Positions 60,249-64,000 of a stretch of DNA of 64,000 bases are shown piece after piece; position 1 is the first letter of the stretch, and each line of letters begins with the position of its first letter. The notes under the pieces are model-generated. The model was not told the DNA's origin, did not search any database, and was given only the letters and a program-made list of their open reading frames with translations. Source of the stretch: Bordetella holmesii ATCC 51541 (GTDB lineage: Bacteria > Pseudomonadota > Gammaproteobacteria > Burkholderiales > Burkholderiaceae_B); assembly GCA_000612485.1 (NCBI GenBank), contig CP007494.1, positions 2,232,001 to 2,296,000 on the forward strand. Reading direction: 5' to 3'. The translations under genes were made by a program, and so were the position numbers.

Positions 60249-60268
60249 GCGAAGGCGCCTGCCTTCGC
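60249..60268. other. Hairpin downstream of cphA
   Basis: GCGAAGGC (60249-60256), loop GCCT, GCCTTCGC (60261-60268) shortly after the cphA stop on the minus strand. No T-tract, so it may be an mRNA 3' structure and not an intrinsic terminator. Confidence 0.4.
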
Positions 60269-60277
60269 CTGCCGCGC

Positions 60278-62850
60278 TCAGCCTTTTTCGGCAACGCGCT
60301 GAGCAATGTGAGCCAGCGCTTCTTCGACCTGATCGACCAGGATCAGACACAGATCGCCTGGCGCCAGACGTTGCAGTGCGCGGTCGATGGCAACGAATTC
60401 GCCGCGGATTTCCTCGATGTGAGACGCGCGGCTGGCCTGGGTCAGTCCCTGCCGCAGCAAAGCGATCACTTCGCCATCTTCGCGCCCACGTTGGCACTGG
60501 TCTTCGTAGAGCAGCACGTCGTCGAAATGCTCGCCCAGGATTTCGGTCTGCTGGCGCAGATCCTCGTCGCGGCGGTCACCTGCGCCACTGATGACGACAC
60601 TGCGGCGCTTGGCCGGCATGGCGTCGACTGCGGTGACCAGAGCCTGGATCGCGTCCGGGTTATGGCCATAGTCGGCGATCAGCGTGGCACCGCCGTAGTC
60701 GAACACGTTGAAGCGCCCCGGGGCGGTTTGCGCGTCATTGACGAATGTTGCCAGCGCCTGCCGGATCGTGCCCCAGTCCAGCCCCAGCGCCCAGGCGGCA
60801 CCGACGCAAGCCATGGCATTTTCCACCTGGAAGGTGATGGTGCCGTTGCGCGTAAGGGGGATATCGGCCAGAGGGATGAGGACTTCGTGGCTGCCCTCGG
60901 CGGCGACGATGCTGTCGCCCTCGCGATACACCACGCGTTTGCCCTGGGCGCGATGGGTGCTCATGAGGGAGTGATTGCGGTCTTGGGCAAAATAGGTGAC
61001 GTCGCCGGGGCAGGCGCTGGCCATCTCGGCGACGTGCGCGTCGGCGGCGTTGAGCACGGCCATCCCTTTGCTGCGCACGTACTGCACGATGACCCGTTTG
61101 ACCACGGCCAGGTCTTCGACGGTGCTGATATAGCCCAGACCCAGGTGGTCGCCCATGCCGATATTGGTGACGATGGCCACGTCGCACCGGTCAAACGCCA
61201 GCCCTTCGCGCAAGATGCCTCCGCGTGCGGTTTCGAATACGGCTGCGTCCACATCGGGATGCAGCAGAATGCGCCGGGCGCTGCGCGGACCACTGCAGTC
61301 ACCGGTGTCGATGCGGCGCTTGCCCACATAAACCCCATCGGAATTGGTCATGCCCACGCGGTTGCCGGCGCAGGTCAGGATATGCGCCGACAGACGCACG
61401 GTAGTGGTTTTTCCGTTGGTGCCAGCCACGGCGATAACCGGGATGCGGGCATCGTCGCCCTCGTCGAACATCTGACCGATGATGGCCTCGCCTACTGCGC
61501 GCCCCTTGCCGAAAGACGGGTTCAGGTGCATGCGCAGGCCCGGTGCTGCATTGACCTCGACCACGCCGCCGTGTTGTTCTTCCAAGGGCAGATGGACGGT
61601 CTCGGCCACGACATCAACACCGCAGATATCCAGGCCGATCATGCGGGCGGCCGTGACGGCACGTGCGGCCAATTCGGGGTGGACCTCGTCGGTGACGTCG
61701 GTCGCCGAGCCTCCGGTGCTCAGGTTGGCATTGTTGCGTAACACCACCAGGGCGCCGGCCGGCGGCGTGGACTCGGGCGTATAGCCCTGCTTGTTCAGCA
61801 CGCCCTGAGCGATGTCATCCAGACGGATCTTGGTCAGAGCCGTGGCATGCCCGTCGCCGCGCAGGGGGTCGGTGTTGACCTGCGCGACCAGTTCGCGAAT
61901 GGTGTGCACGCCGTCGCCGGTGACTTGGGGCGGGTCGCGGCGCGAGGCTGCCACCAGTGAGTTGCCCACCACCAACAGGCGGAAGTCGTGACCAGGGATG
62001 TAGCGCTCGACAATGACTTCGGAGCTGATCTGTGAGGCGGCTTCAAAGGCGGCCAGCACACGTTCACGCGTCTCGATGTTGACCGCAACGCCGCGCCCCT
62101 GGCTGCCATCGCGCGGCTTGACCACGACCGGTCCGTTAAGATCCTGGGCCGCCTCCCAGGCGGCTTCGGCATCCTCCACGGAGCGGCCAAGCGGCACCGG
62201 TACCCGGCCGCATCCAGTAGCATCTTGGTGAGGTCTTTGTCCTGCGCGATGGATTCGGCGATGGCGCTGGTGCGGTCGGTTTCGGCGGCCTGGATACGGC
62301 GCTGCCGGCTGCCCTAGCCGAATTGCACCATGCTGCCCTGAGTCAGCCGGTGAAACGGAATGCCGCGCGAGGTCGCCGCCGTGACGATGGAACCGGTCGA
62401 CGGGCCCAGGCGCACATCTTCGTCGAGTTCGCGTAAGCGGGCCAGGGCCTGGGGCAGATCAAAAGGCAGGTCCAGTCGGGCGGACTCAAGCAGTGCCTGA
62501 GCCAGCTCCATGGCCAGGCGGCCAACCTCTTCTTCGCTGTATTCGACGACGACCTGAAACACACCCGGTTCGATGGTCGTCGAGGTGCGGCCAAACGTTA
62601 CAGGGCAGCCGGCATGGGCTTGCAGGGCCAGGGCGCAGGCTTGCAGCACATGGGCCAATGAAACGGACCCGCTGTGCCCTTCGGGCAAAAGCAGGCCGAT
62701 CTGGGGAAAACGCGCGCGCAACCTCGCCTCGAAGTCAGGCATGTTGTCGATAGAGCATTCATTGTCGGCGCAGGCCGCAATGGCTTCTATGGCGGTATTA
62801 CGGCTCCAGAGGTTGGGGCCTCGCAAAACGCGGATTCGGGAGACTTCCAT
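60278..62850 (-). pseudogene. cphA: Cyanophycin synthetase, with nonsense codon and frameshift
   Basis: ATP-dependent polymerisation of aspartate and arginine into cyanophycin; about 857 codons. N-terminal domain (MEVSRIRVLRGPNLWSRNTAIEA to GSMVQFG) ends at an in-frame TAG (62314-62316) where the family has an aromatic residue; reading continues GSRQRRIQAAETDRTSAIAESIAQDKDLTKMLLDAAG. The frame then shifts at the CCC run 62213-62215 (plus strand), giving VPVPLGRSVEDAEAAWEA in a new frame. ATP-grasp region (VVVKPRDGSQGRGVAVNI) and Mur-ligase-like domain (VAGTNGKTTTVRLSAHIL) are otherwise intact. AGGAAAG ribosome binding site before ATG 62850. Confidence 0.92.
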
Positions 62851-62918
62851 GGCAGGCTTTCCTGTCGTCGAAGCGCGCTGCCGGTAGGCAGCGCCTGTAG
62901 AGTGTTTGTCGGTCGTTG

Positions 62919-64000
62919 TTATTGTTGAATCCAGCGGCGCACCAGATCGATGGTCGGTCCGGAGAACGCTTCATCCGATTGCAGCAGGATGAAGTCTTCG
63001 CTGGCCCGGCCATCGAGCACATGCCCGATGGCGCGCGCATGATCGGGCTCGTCCACGATCTGCACGGTGCGACCGCTGTCTTGCAGGCCCTGGCGCAGTA
63101 ACGCTCGCGCCTGGCCGGCCGGACGGCGGCTTTTGACGGTGGTGTCGTCATACAGCACCACCAGGTCGAACAGTTGCCCCAGCAGGCGGCCCTGTTCGAT
63201 CAGGTCGGCATCACGGCGGTCGGCGCCACCCGAGTAGACGGCCACACGGCGCTTGGCTGGAAAGCGGCGCACCGCCGTGGTCAGCGCGCGCAGCCCGGAG
63301 GCATTGTGCACATCGTCGACAACGACGGTGACGGAATCGCGTTCGAACACCGTGAATTGCCACGGTGCGTCGGCCTGATCGATATCGAAGGTTTCAATGC
63401 CGGCGCGGATGAGCTCGATCGAGATGTCCAGCGCCCAGGCCGCGGCCACGGCCGCCAGGACGTTCTCGGTCTGAAAGTCGACGCGCGCGCCATGGGTCAA
63501 CGGCACGGCAGCAATCGCGGCCAGCGTTTCCTCGTGCTCGCCACGAGCCAGCACGATCTGGCCGTCGCGGACGTATACGGCGCGTCTGCCTTGTGCGCGC
63601 TGCTGCACCAGAGCGGGCAATTCAGGGTCAATGCCAAAGAACAGTACTTCGCCGTCGCAGAGTTCGGCCATTTCGACCACACGCGGGTCGCGCGCGTTGA
63701 GTACGGCCGCGCCGGAAGGCAGGACGACGTCGACCTGGGTGCGAAACACCGTGAACAGGCGCTCGGTTTCATTGATGTCGAAGTCGCCCAGGTGGTCGCC
63801 GTCGTCGATGTTGGTTACCACGCCGACCTGGCAGCGGTCATAGGCCAGGCCCTGGCCGAGGATGACGGCACTATCGTTCTCGATGACCGCAGCCTCGACG
63901 TTGCGGTTCATCAGCACGCGGCGGCCGGCCGCCCAGTTGGCGCAATCCCCTTTTTGCACCAGCCGTTTGTTCAAGTACAGGCCTTCACTGCAAGCCAGCC
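62919..64000 (-). CDS. Second cyanophycin synthetase-like protein, partial (N-terminus beyond window edge)
   Basis: Open to the right edge; about 360 C-terminal residues are visible, the Mur-ligase-like half of a CphA homologue: ACSEGLYLNKRLVQKGDC at the edge, then VVTNIDDGDHLGDFDINETERLF, FQTENVLAAVAAAWAL and AVYSGGADRRDADLIEQGRLLGQLFDLVVLYDD. It resembles the same part of the neighbouring cphA but is clearly diverged. Paired cphA genes (cphA' followed by cphA) are known in Betaproteobacteria. Upstream of and co-oriented with cphA, 68 bp gap, probably one operon. Intact as far as seen. Confidence 0.9.
   Translation of the reverse strand, partial: LACSEGLYLNKRLVQKGDCANWAAGRRVLMNRNVEAAVIENDSAVILGQGLAYDRCQVGVVTNIDDGDHLGDFDINETERLFTVFRTQVDVVLPSGAAVLNARDPRVVEMAELCDGEVLFFGIDPELPALVQQRAQGRRAVYVRDGQIVLARGEHEETLAAIAAVPLTHGARVDFQTENVLAAVAAAWALDISIELIRAGIETFDIDQADAPWQFTVFERDSVTVVVDDVHNASGLRALTTAVRRFPAKRRVAVYSGGADRRDADLIEQGRLLGQLFDLVVLYDDTTVKSRRPAGQARALLRQGLQDSGRTVQIVDEPDHARAIGHVLDGRASEDFILLQSDEAFSGPTIDLVRRWIQQ

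Noticed and set aside
62314..62316. Stop-codon readthrough or special recoding at the cphA TAG
   Set aside because: No recoding context is visible and the same gene has a second lesion 100 bp downstream; a nonsense mutation is simpler.

Overview
The window reads as a GC-rich betaproteobacterial chromosome and fits Bordetella. Gene content points there: the FtrABCD ferrous-iron system, an mdh-gntR-sdhCDAB-sdhE-gltA block, paired cphA genes, phaC/phaB/phaR and PiuC-type iron genes. It also carries three copies of an ISL3-family element of exactly 1306 bp (one internally deleted) with a 406-codon transposase, which matches IS1001. IS1001 together with many broken genes suggests B. holmesii; that species call is an inference.

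Layout. 1-6.9 kb: malate dehydrogenase (partial), a GntR regulator with a striking operator-like repeat array, and an intact sdhCDAB-sdhE-gltA operon. 6.9-8.0 kb: an internally deleted IS1001. 8.0-14.9 kb: a 2-aminoethylphosphonate uptake and breakdown cluster (LysR regulator, ABC transporter, phosphonoacetaldehyde hydrolase, FAD oxidase) with damaged phnX and substrate-binding genes. 15-18.4 kb: a DUF2214 membrane protein, PiuC dioxygenase and a frameshifted siderophore receptor. 18.5-19.8 kb: full IS1001. 19.9-25 kb: frameshifted malic enzyme and an AceE-like dehydrogenase E1. 25.2-27.3 kb: frameshifted OPT transporter. 27.6-33.2 kb: sucA-sucB-lpdA (2-oxoglutarate dehydrogenase), with sucA and lpdA frameshifted. 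33.3-34.4 kb: zapE. 34.4-40.8 kb: a Fur-box-led ECF sigma / FecR / TonB receptor / DUF3649 / PepSY / DUF3325 iron module. 40.9-49.5 kb: housekeeping genes trpS, tex, dinG-like, bamD, rluD, pgeF. 49.7-52.7 kb: phaC-phaB-phaR. 52.9-56 kb: ftrABCD. 56.1-57 kb: a PhzF-like protein. 57.1-59.3 kb: a stress cluster (BON, DUF1328, CsbD) interrupted by IS1001 copy 3. 59.6-64 kb: cytochrome b561 and two cyanophycin-synthetase genes, the distal one broken and the proximal one running off the window.

Two patterns cut across the regions. First, about sixteen frame disruptions occur in fourteen genes, and at least ten are explained by loss of a single G or C from a short homopolymer run. Because they hit central genes (sucA, lpdA) as readily as dispensable ones, sequencing or assembly error must be excluded before these are called pseudogenes. 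Two lesions, a deletion in phnX and a nonsense codon in cphA, do not fit that signature and look like true mutations. Second, all three IS1001 copies lie in A/T runs, and two of the three sit exactly in the U-tract of a rho-independent terminator (gltA and maeB).

Functionally the window is dominated by TCA-cycle and respiratory metabolism, iron acquisition by three systems, and carbon/nitrogen storage polymers (polyhydroxybutyrate, cyanophycin). No tRNA, rRNA, CRISPR array, phage or plasmid functions were seen.
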